From JAEUQQ01 sp963697285 (GTDB taxonomy: Bacteria > Acidobacteriota > Vicinamibacteria > Vicinamibacterales > JAFNAJ01), in the NCBI GenBank assembly GCA_963697285.1, contig CAVONI010000019.1, forward strand, positions 31,613-95,612: a stretch of DNA of 64,000 bases. Direction: 5' to 3'. The notes under the pieces are model-generated. The model was given only the letters and a program-made list of their open reading frames with translations. It was not told the DNA's origin and ran no database searches. A program made the position numbers and the translations under genes. Below are positions 26,719 through 35,763 of this stretch, piece by piece. Position 1 is the first letter of the stretch. Every line of letters begins with the position of its first letter.

Positions 26719-28292
26719 CCCGCGCCGAAATGCTGGCGCGCCTGCGCGCGTCGAATGGCACGTGCGACCTCGCGATCGTCGGCGGAGGCGCCACGGGCGT
26801 CGGGATTGCCGTCGACGCGGCGTCGCGGGGCTACCAGGTGCTGCTGCTCGAGCAGCACGACTTCGGGAAGGGCACGTCGAGCCGCAGCACGAAACTCGTG
26901 CACGGCGGCGTCAGGTACCTCGAGCAGGGCAACATCGCGCTCGTGATGGAAGCGCTGAAGGAACGCGGCATCCTGCGCCAGAACGCGCCGCACCTCGTCA
27001 GCAACCTCGCGTTCGTCGTCCCCAACTACGACTGGTGGGAAGCGCCGTTCTACGGCCTCGGCCTCAAGGTGTACAACCTGCTCTCGGGCAAGTACGGCTT
27101 CGGAACGTCGGAGATCCTCTCGCGCGAAGAGACGCTGCTGCGGCTGCCGACGATCAAGACCGACGGCTTGCGCGGCGGGGTCGTGTACTACGATGGCCAG
27201 TTCGACGATGCGCGGCTGTTGATCAACCTCGTGCAGACGGCGGCCGAGCAGGGCGCGACGCTCCTGAACTACACGCAGGTCACGGGCCTGACGAAAGGCG
27301 CCGACGGGTTCATCGACGGCCTGGTGGCGCAGGATCTCGAATCCGGCGAGACGATCCAGGTCAAGGCCATGGGGGTGATCAACGCGACGGGTCCGTTCTC
27401 GGATGCGGTGCGCCACCTCGCCGAGCCAGATGCGCCGAAGCTGATCGCCCCGAGCCAGGGCATCCACCTCGTGTTCGATCGCTCGTTCCTGCCCGGCGAC
27501 AGCGCCATCATGGTGCCGCACACGAGTGACGGGCGCGTGATGTTCGCGATCCCGTGGCACAAGCACACGCTGGTGGGCACCACCGACACGCCCATCGAGC
27601 GCGTGACGCTCGAGCCGCGGCCGCTCGACGAGGAGGTCAACTTCATCCTCGAGACCGCGGGGCAGTACCTGCACAAGGCGCCGACACGTGCCGACGTGCT
27701 GAGCGTGTTCGTGGGCATCAGGCCGCTCGTCAAGAGCGGCGACAGCAAGCTGACGTCGGCGCTCTCGCGTGACCACACCATCCACATCGACGCGTCTGGC
27801 CTGCTGACGACGACGGGGGGCAAGTGGACGACGTATCGGCACATGGCCGAAGACACGGTCACGCAGGCCGCGGAGCTGGCGCGGTTGCCGGAGCGCGAGT
27901 GCGTCACGCGCGCCCTGAACATCCACGGGTTCCACCAGAACGCCGAGCGCTTCGGGGCGCTGAGCGTGTACGGGTCAGACGCCTGGGCGATCCAGGACCT
28001 GATGCGCGCCGACAACACGCTGGGCACGCCGCTGCATCCGGCATTGCCCTACACGGGTGCCGAAGTCGTGTGGGCCGCGCGCGAAGAGATGGCGCGCACG
28101 ATCGAGGACGTGCTCGCGCGCAGGCTGCGCGCGTTGTTCCTCAACGCCGAAGCGGCCGTCCAGATGGCCCCCGCCGTCGCTGCGCTGATGGCGCGCGAAC
28201 TGGGATGGGACGCCGACCGCACGGTGCGCGAAACAGCCGCCTTCCTCGAGGTGGCGAAGGGGTACCAGATCGAGTCGGCCGTCCTCCGGTGA
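26715..28292 (+). CDS. glpD: Glycerol-3-phosphate dehydrogenase, aerobic type
   Basis: A 525-residue FAD enzyme on the inner membrane that oxidises glycerol 3-phosphate to dihydroxyacetone phosphate and passes electrons to quinone. The FAD fold is LAIVGGGATGVGIAVDAASRG. The DAO-family sequence SSRSTKLVHGGVRYLEQGN follows, then IPWHKHTLVGTTDTP and TTGGKWTTYRHMAEDT, with a C-terminal helical domain (GAEVVWAAREEMARTIEDVLARR). ATG 26715 overlaps the glpK stop; an earlier in-frame ATG at 26661 would overlap 58 bp of glpK and is less likely. Confidence 0.95.
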   Translation: MTRAEMLARLRASNGTCDLAIVGGGATGVGIAVDAASRGYQVLLLEQHDFGKGTSSRSTKLVHGGVRYLEQGNIALVMEALKERGILRQNAPHLVSNLAFVVPNYDWWEAPFYGLGLKVYNLLSGKYGFGTSEILSREETLLRLPTIKTDGLRGGVVYYDGQFDDARLLINLVQTAAEQGATLLNYTQVTGLTKGADGFIDGLVAQDLESGETIQVKAMGVINATGPFSDAVRHLAEPDAPKLIAPSQGIHLVFDRSFLPGDSAIMVPHTSDGRVMFAIPWHKHTLVGTTDTPIERVTLEPRPLDEEVNFILETAGQYLHKAPTRADVLSVFVGIRPLVKSGDSKLTSALSRDHTIHIDASGLLTTTGGKWTTYRHMAEDTVTQAAELARLPERECVTRALNIHGFHQNAERFGALSVYGSDAWAIQDLMRADNTLGTPLHPALPYTGAEVVWAAREEMARTIEDVLARRLRALFLNAEAAVQMAPAVAALMARELGWDADRTVRETAAFLEVAKGYQIESAVLR

Positions 28293-28343
28293 CCGTTGTC
28301 GTGTCCGTCGCGTGCAAACCGTGATACCCAGGCCTCTCGAGCC

Positions 28344-29753
28344 ATGACACCAGAAGAATTCCGCAGATACGGGCACCAGTTGATCGACCTCATCGCCGAC
28401 TACCGGACGCACGTCGCCGAGCGTCCGGTCATGGCGCGCACGGCGCCCGGCGACATCAAGGCGCAGCTGCCGGCGCATCCGCCGGCGCAGCCCGAGGCGG
28501 TCGACGACATCCTCGGCGACCTCGAATCCATCGTGATACCCGGCTTGTCGCACTGGCAGCATCCGCAGTTCTTCGGGTACTTCCCGAGCAACGGGTTGCT
28601 CGCGAGCGTGCTCGGCGACTACGCCTCCACCGGGCTCGGAGTCCTCGGCCTCGCCTGGCAGTCGAGTCCCGCGCTCACCGAGGTCGAGGAGGTCGTCGTC
28701 GGCTGGATGCGCCAGATGGTCGGTCTCTCAGACGCGTGGAACGGCGTCATCCAGGACACGGCCTCGACCTGCACGCTGCTGGCGCTGATTTGCGCGCGCG
28801 AGCAGGCCACGCAGTACGGCCTGAGCCGTGGAGGCCTGCAGTCAGAAGACGCGCCGTTGGTGGTGTACGTGTCGGCGCACAGCCACAGCTCGGTTGAGAA
28901 GGCGGCGCTGCTCGCGGGCTTCGGGCGCCACAACGTCCGCGTCGTTGCGCACGACGACGCGTACGCGATGCGCCCCGACGCGCTCGAGGCGGCCATCCAG
29001 GCAGACCTCGCGCTTGGACGGCGGCCGTGCGCGGTCGTCGCAACGACGGGCACGACCACGACGACGGCGCTGGATCCCGTGGGCGCGATCGCGTCGGTGG
29101 CGAAGGCGCACGGGATGTGGGTCCACGTGGACGCGGCGATGGCGGGATCGGCGATGATCCTCGCGGAGTGCCGGTGGATGTGGGAGGGCATCGAGGGTGC
29201 CGACTCGCTGGTCCTGAATCCGCACAAGTGGCTCGGCGTGGCGTTCGACGCCTCGCTCTACTACGTGCGCGACAGCGAGCACCTCGTCCGCGTGATGTCT
29301 ACCAACCCCAGCTACCTGCAGACGGCGGCCGATGGGCGGGTCAAGAACTACCGCGACTGGGGCATCCCGCTCGGCCGCCGGTTTCGCGCGCTGAAGTTGT
29401 GGTTCCTGGTCCGCGAGCAGGGCGTGCTTCGCCTGCAGGAACGGTTGCGGCGCGACATGGCGAACGCGCAGTGGCTCGCCGAACAGGTGCGCACCACGCC
29501 GGGTTGGCGCGTGCTGGCACCGGTGGTGTTGCAGACGCTGTGCCTCAGGCACGAGCCCGAGGGACTCGAGGGCACCGCACTCGATCAGCACACGACGACA
29601 TGGGCGGCGAAGGTGAACGCGTCGGGCGATGCGTACCTGACGCCCGCCATGCTCGACGGGCGCTGGATGGTCCGCGTCTCGATCGGCGCCGAGGCGACCG
29701 AACGGCACCACGTCGAAGCGCTCTGGCGCACCCTCCGCGCCGTCACGGCCTGA
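28344..29753 (+). CDS. PLP-dependent aromatic-L-amino-acid decarboxylase
   Basis: A 469-residue group II decarboxylase that would decarboxylate Tyr, DOPA, Phe or Trp to the amine. Recognisable are WQHPQFFGYFPSN near the start, AWQSSPALTEVE, the PLP-contacting VHVDAAMAGSA, and the PLP Lys in LNPHKWLGV. It then has FRALKLWFLVREQG and a C-terminal WMVRVSIGAEAT. It lies 51 bp after glpD on the same strand, but function does not link the two. Substrate choice among aromatic amino acids cannot be read from sequence here. Downstream is a family-B palindrome that could close the transcript. Confidence 0.88.
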   Translation: MTPEEFRRYGHQLIDLIADYRTHVAERPVMARTAPGDIKAQLPAHPPAQPEAVDDILGDLESIVIPGLSHWQHPQFFGYFPSNGLLASVLGDYASTGLGVLGLAWQSSPALTEVEEVVVGWMRQMVGLSDAWNGVIQDTASTCTLLALICAREQATQYGLSRGGLQSEDAPLVVYVSAHSHSSVEKAALLAGFGRHNVRVVAHDDAYAMRPDALEAAIQADLALGRRPCAVVATTGTTTTTALDPVGAIASVAKAHGMWVHVDAAMAGSAMILAECRWMWEGIEGADSLVLNPHKWLGVAFDASLYYVRDSEHLVRVMSTNPSYLQTAADGRVKNYRDWGIPLGRRFRALKLWFLVREQGVLRLQERLRRDMANAQWLAEQVRTTPGWRVLAPVVLQTLCLRHEPEGLEGTALDQHTTTWAAKVNASGDAYLTPAMLDGRWMVRVSIGAEATERHHVEALWRTLRAVTA

Positions 29754-29783
29754 CCCCGCCAGTTTCCGTTCGCGCCGAAAACC

Positions 29784-29812
29784 CCTGAATTGGGGTCAGA
29801 CCCCAATTCAGG
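29784..29812. repeat. Family-B palindromic element, perfect copy
   Basis: A 29-bp perfect palindrome around one central A, core AATTGGGGTC-A-GACCCCAATT, flanked by CCTG and CAGG. A degraded inverted half-copy (AATTGGTGCCAGGGG) lies at about 29864-29878, repeating the paired layout seen at 4410-4495. It separates the convergent decarboxylase and trkH genes. Confidence 0.8.
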
Positions 29813-29925
29813 GCGCATGGGGGCAGCGTTCGGCCAATTGGGGGGCGCTGCGGAATTCGAGCGAATTGGTGCCAGGGGAGGGAACCGGACGTTGTCGTTC
29901 GGCAACGTCCAGCGGCGGCAGACGG

Positions 29926-31413
29926 TCAACGCGCGACGCGCGCGTGATCGTCGGTCCAGCGGCTGGCGCGCCAGACTTCGGGCCTGAGGATCACGAGCAC
30001 GGGAAGCACTTCGAGGCGTCCGATCCACATCGCCAGGGTCAGCGTGACCCGGCTCACCGGATGGAGGTCGCCGTAGTGCCCCATCGGGCCGACCTGGTTG
30101 AAGCCGGGCCCGACGTTGCCGAGGGCCGCCGCCGTGGCGCTGAGGCCGGTGACGATGTCTGCACCCAACGCCACGACGATGACGGCGCACACGGCGAAGG
30201 TCAGCAGGTAGAACAGCAGGAACACGATCACGCCCTGCAGGACGCTGTCGGGCACCACGCGTCCGCCCAGCTTGACGGGGAGCACGGCCCGCGGATGGAG
30301 GGTGCGGCGCAGTTCCTGCAGCGTGTACCGCGCCAGCAGCAGGTGCCTGACGACCTTCGGCCCGCCGCCGGCCGACCCGGCACACCCGCCGATGAACATC
30401 AGGATGAGCAGCAGCATCTTTGCCTGGTCGTTCCACGTCTGGAAGTCGACGCTGGCGAACCCCGTCGTCGTCAGGATCGACAGGACCTGGAACAGCGACG
30501 TGCGGATGGCAGTCGCGTCCCAACGCCAGCCCACGAGGAACGCCGTCAGCAGGCACGCCGCCACGACCACGATACCGGTGTAGGCGCGCAGTTCCTCGTC
30601 GCCGGTGAAGACACGCACATCGCGGCGCGACAACGCCCGGTACTGCAGCGTGAAGCTGGCCCCCGCGATAAACATGAAGACGATGATGATCCACTCGGCC
30701 GCCGGGTTCTGGTAGCCGGCGAGCGACAGGGGATGGGGCGAGAAGCCGCCCGCCGCAAGCGTCGCCATCGAGTGGCAGACGGCATCGAACAGCGAGAAAC
30801 CCGCAATCCACAGCGCGACGGTCTGGATGGCCGTGAGCCCCGCGTAGAGACGCCACAGCAGCGCCGCCGTGCGTCGGATCTGGGGACTCACCCTCTCGTC
30901 GCTCGGCCCTGACGCTTCGGCAAAAAAGAGCTCGCGTCCGCCAATCGCAAGCCGTGGCAGCACGGCCACGAACAACGCGATGACGCCCATCCCGCCGAGC
31001 CAGTGCGTGAGCGCGCGCCAGAAGAAGACGCCGTGTCCGTACAACGAGAAGTCGCGAAAGACCGTCGCCCCGGTCGTTGTCAGCCCTGACATCGACTCGA
31101 ACAGCGCATCAACAGGGCCAACGCCAGCCCACACGTAGGGAATGCCCGCGAGGTGCGCGATCAGGAGCCATGCCCCCGACACCACGGCGAAGCCCTCCAC
31201 GCGGCGCATGCCCTCGATCGCATCCTGCATCGACTCGCCGGCCGCGCTGCGCATGAGCTGACCGAGGATCAGCGTCACGACGCCGGCGCCGGCGAATCCC
31301 GCGGCGTCGTGGAACTCGCGGTAGACGAGCGACACCGCGAGGGGCGCGAGGAACATCGCGCTGAACACGCGGACGATGACTCCGCAGACGTGGACGACGA
31401 GATTGAGACGCAT
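29926..31413 (-). CDS. trkH: Potassium uptake protein TrkH, membrane subunit
   Basis: A 495-residue K+-translocating subunit. The pore loops with the selectivity glycine are visible in succession: SMSGLTTTGATVF, SMATLAAGGFSP, LSILTTTGFASVDF and SATAAALGNVGPGF. HWLGGMGVIALFVAVLP and FIGGCAGSAGGGPKVVRHLLL are also family-typical. ATG 31413 begins the first membrane helix (RLNLVVHVCGVIVRVFSAM); the open frame upstream overlaps trkA and is not used. It follows trkA by 22 bp in one operon. Confidence 0.93.
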   Translation of the reverse strand: MRLNLVVHVCGVIVRVFSAMFLAPLAVSLVYREFHDAAGFAGAGVVTLILGQLMRSAAGESMQDAIEGMRRVEGFAVVSGAWLLIAHLAGIPYVWAGVGPVDALFESMSGLTTTGATVFRDFSLYGHGVFFWRALTHWLGGMGVIALFVAVLPRLAIGGRELFFAEASGPSDERVSPQIRRTAALLWRLYAGLTAIQTVALWIAGFSLFDAVCHSMATLAAGGFSPHPLSLAGYQNPAAEWIIIVFMFIAGASFTLQYRALSRRDVRVFTGDEELRAYTGIVVVAACLLTAFLVGWRWDATAIRTSLFQVLSILTTTGFASVDFQTWNDQAKMLLLILMFIGGCAGSAGGGPKVVRHLLLARYTLQELRRTLHPRAVLPVKLGGRVVPDSVLQGVIVFLLFYLLTFAVCAVIVVALGADIVTGLSATAAALGNVGPGFNQVGPMGHYGDLHPVSRVTLTLAMWIGRLEVLPVLVILRPEVWRASRWTDDHARVAR

Positions 31414-31435
31414 GCGGTGCGTCGGGCCTGGACGC

Positions 31436-32779
31436 TCAGCCTCCCGCGCCGCTGAAGAAGGCGTAGACCCGTTCGGCGGCCCGGCGGGTCGAGAACACGA
31501 GGATGCGATCCCCGGGCTCGATGCGGTCCTCGCCGCGGGGAACAACCGCATGTCCATCGCGCAGGATGGTCGCCACGATCGCGTCCTCGGCCGTGCCTAT
31601 GTCCTTCAACTGCCGCGCGACGAACGACGGTGCCACCGTGATCTCGAGCACGCGCGCCTCGCCGTCCTCGAGCACGGCCAGCAGGCTCGCGGTTCCGCCG
31701 GTGACCTGGTGCAGGATCGACGCCACCGCGGCGCCGCGCGCCGACAACGCGACGTCGATGCCGACCCGCTCGAAGAGCCTGAGGTTCGAGGGCCGACCGA
31801 CACGGGTGATGACCTTCGGCACGCCCAGCTGGCGTCCGAGCAGCGACGCGAGGAGGTTGCGCTCGTCGTTGTCGATCACCGACACGAGGACGTCGCTGCG
31901 GCTGACGTCCTCTGATTCGAGGAACTCGAGGTCGGTGCCGTCGCCATTGAGGACGAGCGTGTTCGACAGCCGTGCCGCGAGCATCGCCCCGCGGCCCGCA
32001 TCGCGTTCGACGATGCGCAGGTCGATCAGCGGTGCGCCATCGAGCCGCTCCGCGAGCTGGAAGCCGACGTCGCCTCCGCCGATGATGGTGACCCGCTGCC
32101 GGCGCCCGGCCACGCCCGGCTGCACGATGGCCTCGACCTCGCCCATCGCCTCGCGCGTGCCCATGATGAAGACCTTGTCGCCGACCACCAGCTGCGTGTC
32201 GCCGCGAGGCACGAAGATCCGGCCGTCGCGCTTCACCGCGACGATCAGTGATCCGCGCGGGATGTGCAGGCCGCGCAGTGGTCCGCTGACGAGGCTCGAG
32301 CCCGCCTCGAGGCGATACTCGAGCAGTCGCACGACGCCGCCCTCGAACACCTCGGCGTCGATGGCGCCAGGGGCGGTGACGATGCGCTCGATCTCTGCCG
32401 CGAGCTGCGCCTCTGGCCACAGCACGCGATTGATCCCGAATTGCTCGAGGCCGGTCGCGCGTCCCGAGGCGTCGACGAAGTCGCTTCGCGACACGAGGCA
32501 GATGGTCTCGGGATTGCCAAGCCGGTTGGCCATGGCGCACGCGACGATGTTGACCTCGTCGAGCCCCGTGCTGGCCACGAAGAACTGCGCCTGCCCGACC
32601 TCGGCCCGTTCGAGGACCTCTTCGCTCGTGCCGCTGCCGAGCACGAATTCCACGTCCATCGTCGCGAAGACGTCGGCGATGTCGGGGTTCTGATCGATGA
32701 CGAACACCTCGTGATCATCGTCGAGCGCACGGGCGAGCGCCGACCCCACCTGGCCGCCGCCGACGATCACGATGCGCAT
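31436..32779 (-). CDS. trkA: Potassium uptake regulatory protein TrkA
   Basis: A 447-residue cytoplasmic NAD(H)/ATP-binding gating subunit for TrkH. It is built as two RCK repeats: RCK-N (MRIVIVGGGQVGSALARAL) and RCK-C (EYRLEAGSSLVSGPLRGL), then a second RCK-N (VTIIGGGDVGFQLAERL) and RCK-C (EITVAPSFVARQLKDIG, ending RIEPGDRILVFS). ATG 32779 starts the first Rossmann fold exactly. First gene of the trkA-trkH operon. Confidence 0.93.
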   Translation of the reverse strand: MRIVIVGGGQVGSALARALDDDHEVFVIDQNPDIADVFATMDVEFVLGSGTSEEVLERAEVGQAQFFVASTGLDEVNIVACAMANRLGNPETICLVSRSDFVDASGRATGLEQFGINRVLWPEAQLAAEIERIVTAPGAIDAEVFEGGVVRLLEYRLEAGSSLVSGPLRGLHIPRGSLIVAVKRDGRIFVPRGDTQLVVGDKVFIMGTREAMGEVEAIVQPGVAGRRQRVTIIGGGDVGFQLAERLDGAPLIDLRIVERDAGRGAMLAARLSNTLVLNGDGTDLEFLESEDVSRSDVLVSVIDNDERNLLASLLGRQLGVPKVITRVGRPSNLRLFERVGIDVALSARGAAVASILHQVTGGTASLLAVLEDGEARVLEITVAPSFVARQLKDIGTAEDAIVATILRDGHAVVPRGEDRIEPGDRILVFSTRRAAERVYAFFSGAGG

Positions 32780-32992
32780 GGCGCGACACCCGAGGACATG
32801 GGAGCGAGCACGATTCGGTTCACGACGACCACCGAGTCGCGCGAGTCCGGCAGGAGCCGGGCGGACGGCCGTCACACATGGGCGCACCACGATGGCACTC
32901 GAGGACGCTGGCGCAACCTCGCGACAACAGGCAGGTGGCCAGGAATGCGCCCGTGCGCACGCACGATCCTCCGACGACGCACGGAGGCATCC

Positions 32993-35233
32993 CTACGCGA
33001 GTCCGCGGACCGGCAGGTCGCGCACCCGCTTGCCCGTGGCCGCGAAGATCGCGTTGCAGATGGCCGGTGCCATGGGCGGAACGCCTGGCTCGCCCACGCC
33101 CGCCGGAGGGGCGTCGCTTTCAACGATGTGCACGCGCGTGTTGAGCGGCGCGTTGTTGATGCGCGCCACCTCGTAGCTGTCGAAGTTCGACTGCTCGACC
33201 CGGCCGGCCTTCGTCGTCAGCTCGCTCATCAGCGCGAGGCTCGTTCCGAAGACGGCCGCACCCTCGAACTGGGCGCGCACACGATCGGGGTTGATCACGC
33301 GTCCCGCGTCGAGTGCCATGTCGACCTGGTGGATCGTCACGTCGCCACGCGGTGTGACCTCGACGTCCACGACCACCGCCACGTACGTGTAGAAGCTGTA
33401 GTGCGCCGCGATGCCGAGCGCGCGGCCCTTCGACGGCTTGCGCGATGCCCATCCCGCCTTGTCGGCTGCCAGCTGGATGACGTGCCGCAGCCGGCCCGTG
33501 TCGAACGGGTGTCGAGGATCGCCTGACGGCGCGGGCGTGACGCCTTCCTTGCCCAGGTCGATGATGCGCGGCTGTCCGATCAGGTCGAGCAGGTACTCGA
33601 CGCGATCGCGCCCTGCAGCGGCGGCGAGTTCGTCGGTGAACGACTGCACCGCAAACGCGTGGTGCACGTGGGCGACCGAGCGAAGCCACCCGATGCGGAC
33701 GTGCGCCTCGGCGGGGCCGTTCTCGACGCGCAGGTTGGGGATGGCGTAGGGGATGTCGGTGAAGCCCATCCCCGTCTGGCCGCTGCCGTACTGCGCGCCC
33801 GCGGCGAACAGCGAATCGATCGGCGGGAACGCAGTGCGTTGCATCCACGCCGTGGGCTTTCCCTTCGGATCGACAGAAGCCTTCACGTACATGGCCGAAG
33901 GTCCGTGGAAGTAGTCGAAGTGGATGTCGTCTTCGCGCGTCCACACGATCTTCACGGGCTTGCCGACCTGGCGCGACAGCAACGCCGCCTCGACGACGTA
34001 GTCGGGCTTCGACTTGCGCCCGAATCCGCCGCCGAGCAGGGTCACGTGGCACTCCACGTCTTCCTTCCTGATCCCCAGCGCCTCGGCGACCGCATCCTGC
34101 ACCGCCTGCGGGTTCTGCGTGGCGGCCCACGCCACGACCTTGCCGTCCTTGCACTCGGCAACCGCGGCCGGTGGCTCCATCGGCGCGTGCGCGACGAGCG
34201 GCGTCGAATACGTGGCCTCGAGCACCTTGCCGCCCCTCGCGAACTCGGCATCGACTGCGCCGACGTTGCGCTCGACCTTCTGCGGCGTCGAGACGGTCGC
34301 GATCAACTGCGCGCGGTACGCCGTGGAGTCGTAGGTCGCGTGCGGACTCGCGGTCCACTCGACCTTGAGCGCCTCGCGTCCCCTCAGGGCGGCCCACGTG
34401 CTGTTGGCAATCACCGCCGCCCCGCCGATGGCCTTGAACACGTACGGCGGTGCCGGTGACTCGAGCCGCACCACCTGCGACACGCCAGCGACGCGGCGCG
34501 CGGCGGTGTCGTCGATCGACGCGACGGCCTGCCCCATCACGGGCGGGCGCTCGATCGCGGCGTACACCATCCCCGGCATGCGGGCGTCGATGCCGAACAC
34601 GCCCTTGCCCGTCACGAGATCGTGACGGTCGACCACGGGCATGTCCTTGCCGATGAACCTGAACTCTGACGGTGACTTGAAGCGGAGCGACGCGGCGGCA
34701 GGCACCGGCAAGGCGGATGCGGCGGCGACAAGCTCGCCGTACGGTAGTCGGCGTCCAGACGCGGCGTGGATCACGACGTGACCCTGGCCCTTGCATTCCG
34801 AGGGCGAGACGTTCCATCTCGCCGCTGCCGCCTGTTCGAGCATGGTGCGCGCGGTGGCGCCGGCTGTGCGCATCGCGTCGTAGAAGTCCTTGACCGAGCA
34901 CGAGCCGTCGGTGTTCTGGTCGCCGTATTTCTTGTCGCCGAGCGCCTGGATGACGGTGACGCGCGCCCAGTCGGCTTCGAGTTCGTCGGCCACGATCATC
35001 GGGAGGCACGTGCGCACGCCCGTGCCCATCTCTGACCGGTGGGCGACGATCTTGACGGCACCGTCCGGCTCGATGCCGAGGTACACGCTGGGCATCCACG
35101 AGGGCGTGGTGCCGGGCACGGCATCCTGGCCGAACGCCTCGAGCGGCGCGAGCCGCGCACCGAGGACGAAGGCCCCGGCCGTGAAGGTCTGCTGGAGGAA
35201 CCCACGTCGCGAGACCGGAGCCAGGGTGATCAT
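32993..35233 (-). CDS. iorB: Molybdenum hydroxylase large subunit, IorB-like
   Basis: A 746-residue xanthine-dehydrogenase-family molybdopterin-binding subunit, most like the isoquinoline 1-oxidoreductase beta subunit. It carries a Tat signal (SRRGFLQQ, residues 8-15) and a hydrophobic stretch, so it is exported folded. Motifs include LGIEPDGAVKIVAHRSEMGTGV, QNTDGSCSVKDFYDAMR, FIGKDMPVVDRHDLVTGKGVFGID, LLGGGFGRKSKPDY and GVGEPGVPPMAPAICNAIF near the end, the last carrying the usual active-site Glu. It pairs with the 2Fe-2S subunit next door (overlapping ATGA). The substrate (N-heterocycle or aldehyde) is not clear. Confidence 0.88.
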   Translation of the reverse strand: MITLAPVSRRGFLQQTFTAGAFVLGARLAPLEAFGQDAVPGTTPSWMPSVYLGIEPDGAVKIVAHRSEMGTGVRTCLPMIVADELEADWARVTVIQALGDKKYGDQNTDGSCSVKDFYDAMRTAGATARTMLEQAAAARWNVSPSECKGQGHVVIHAASGRRLPYGELVAAASALPVPAAASLRFKSPSEFRFIGKDMPVVDRHDLVTGKGVFGIDARMPGMVYAAIERPPVMGQAVASIDDTAARRVAGVSQVVRLESPAPPYVFKAIGGAAVIANSTWAALRGREALKVEWTASPHATYDSTAYRAQLIATVSTPQKVERNVGAVDAEFARGGKVLEATYSTPLVAHAPMEPPAAVAECKDGKVVAWAATQNPQAVQDAVAEALGIRKEDVECHVTLLGGGFGRKSKPDYVVEAALLSRQVGKPVKIVWTREDDIHFDYFHGPSAMYVKASVDPKGKPTAWMQRTAFPPIDSLFAAGAQYGSGQTGMGFTDIPYAIPNLRVENGPAEAHVRIGWLRSVAHVHHAFAVQSFTDELAAAAGRDRVEYLLDLIGQPRIIDLGKEGVTPAPSGDPRHPFDTGRLRHVIQLAADKAGWASRKPSKGRALGIAAHYSFYTYVAVVVDVEVTPRGDVTIHQVDMALDAGRVINPDRVRAQFEGAAVFGTSLALMSELTTKAGRVEQSNFDSYEVARINNAPLNTRVHIVESDAPPAGVGEPGVPPMAPAICNAIFAATGKRVRDLPVRGLA

Positions 35234-35685
35234 GCCTGCACCCCCGCGGCCTGCTTGATCGCCTGGCGGATGCGCTGGTAGGTGCCGCACCGGCAGATGT
35301 TGCCTGTCATCGCCTCGTCTATCGCCTGGTCGGTCGGCTTCGGGTGCTGCTTGAGCAGCGCCGCCGCCTGCATGATCTGGCCGCTCTGGCAGTAGCCGCA
35401 CTGCGCAACGTTGGCCACTTCCCAGGCCTTCTGCAGTGGATGGTCGCCGTTGGCGCTGAGCCCCTCGATGGTCGTCACGGTCTTGCCTGCGACCGACGAC
35501 ATGGCCGTCGCACAGCTCCGTGCGGCCTCGCCGTTGACGTGCACGGTGCAGGCGCCGCATTGCGCCACGCCGCAGCCGTACTTGGTTCCGGTCAACTGCA
35601 GCTCATCTCGCAGGAACCACAGCAGGGGCATCTCCGGGTCACCCTCGAACTGGCGAGGCCGCCCATTCACGGTCAGCGTGATCAT
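35230..35685 (-). CDS. iorA: 2Fe-2S subunit of molybdenum hydroxylase, IorA-like
   Basis: A 151-residue ferredoxin-type subunit that carries electrons from the Mo site. The plant-type 2Fe-2S cluster motif is KYGCGVAQCGACTVHVNG with the last Cys in SCATAMSS. The second cluster is QCGYCQSGQIMQAAALL and NICRCGTYQRIRQAIK. ATG 35685 has no ribosome-binding site. TAATAC (minus strand, 35701-35696) is placed so that transcription would begin about four bases before the ATG, suggesting a leaderless operon mRNA. Divergent from the multihaem cytochrome. Confidence 0.92.
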   Translation of the reverse strand: MITLTVNGRPRQFEGDPEMPLLWFLRDELQLTGTKYGCGVAQCGACTVHVNGEAARSCATAMSSVAGKTVTTIEGLSANGDHPLQKAWEVANVAQCGYCQSGQIMQAAALLKQHPKPTDQAIDEAMTGNICRCGTYQRIRQAIKQAAGVQA

Positions 35686-35763
35686 GCGGGGGAGTGTATT
35701 ACAGGCGTGTCTGCCTTCGATCCGGGAATTGCAGCGCCGCCGACAACGCGATACGCTGCGCGC

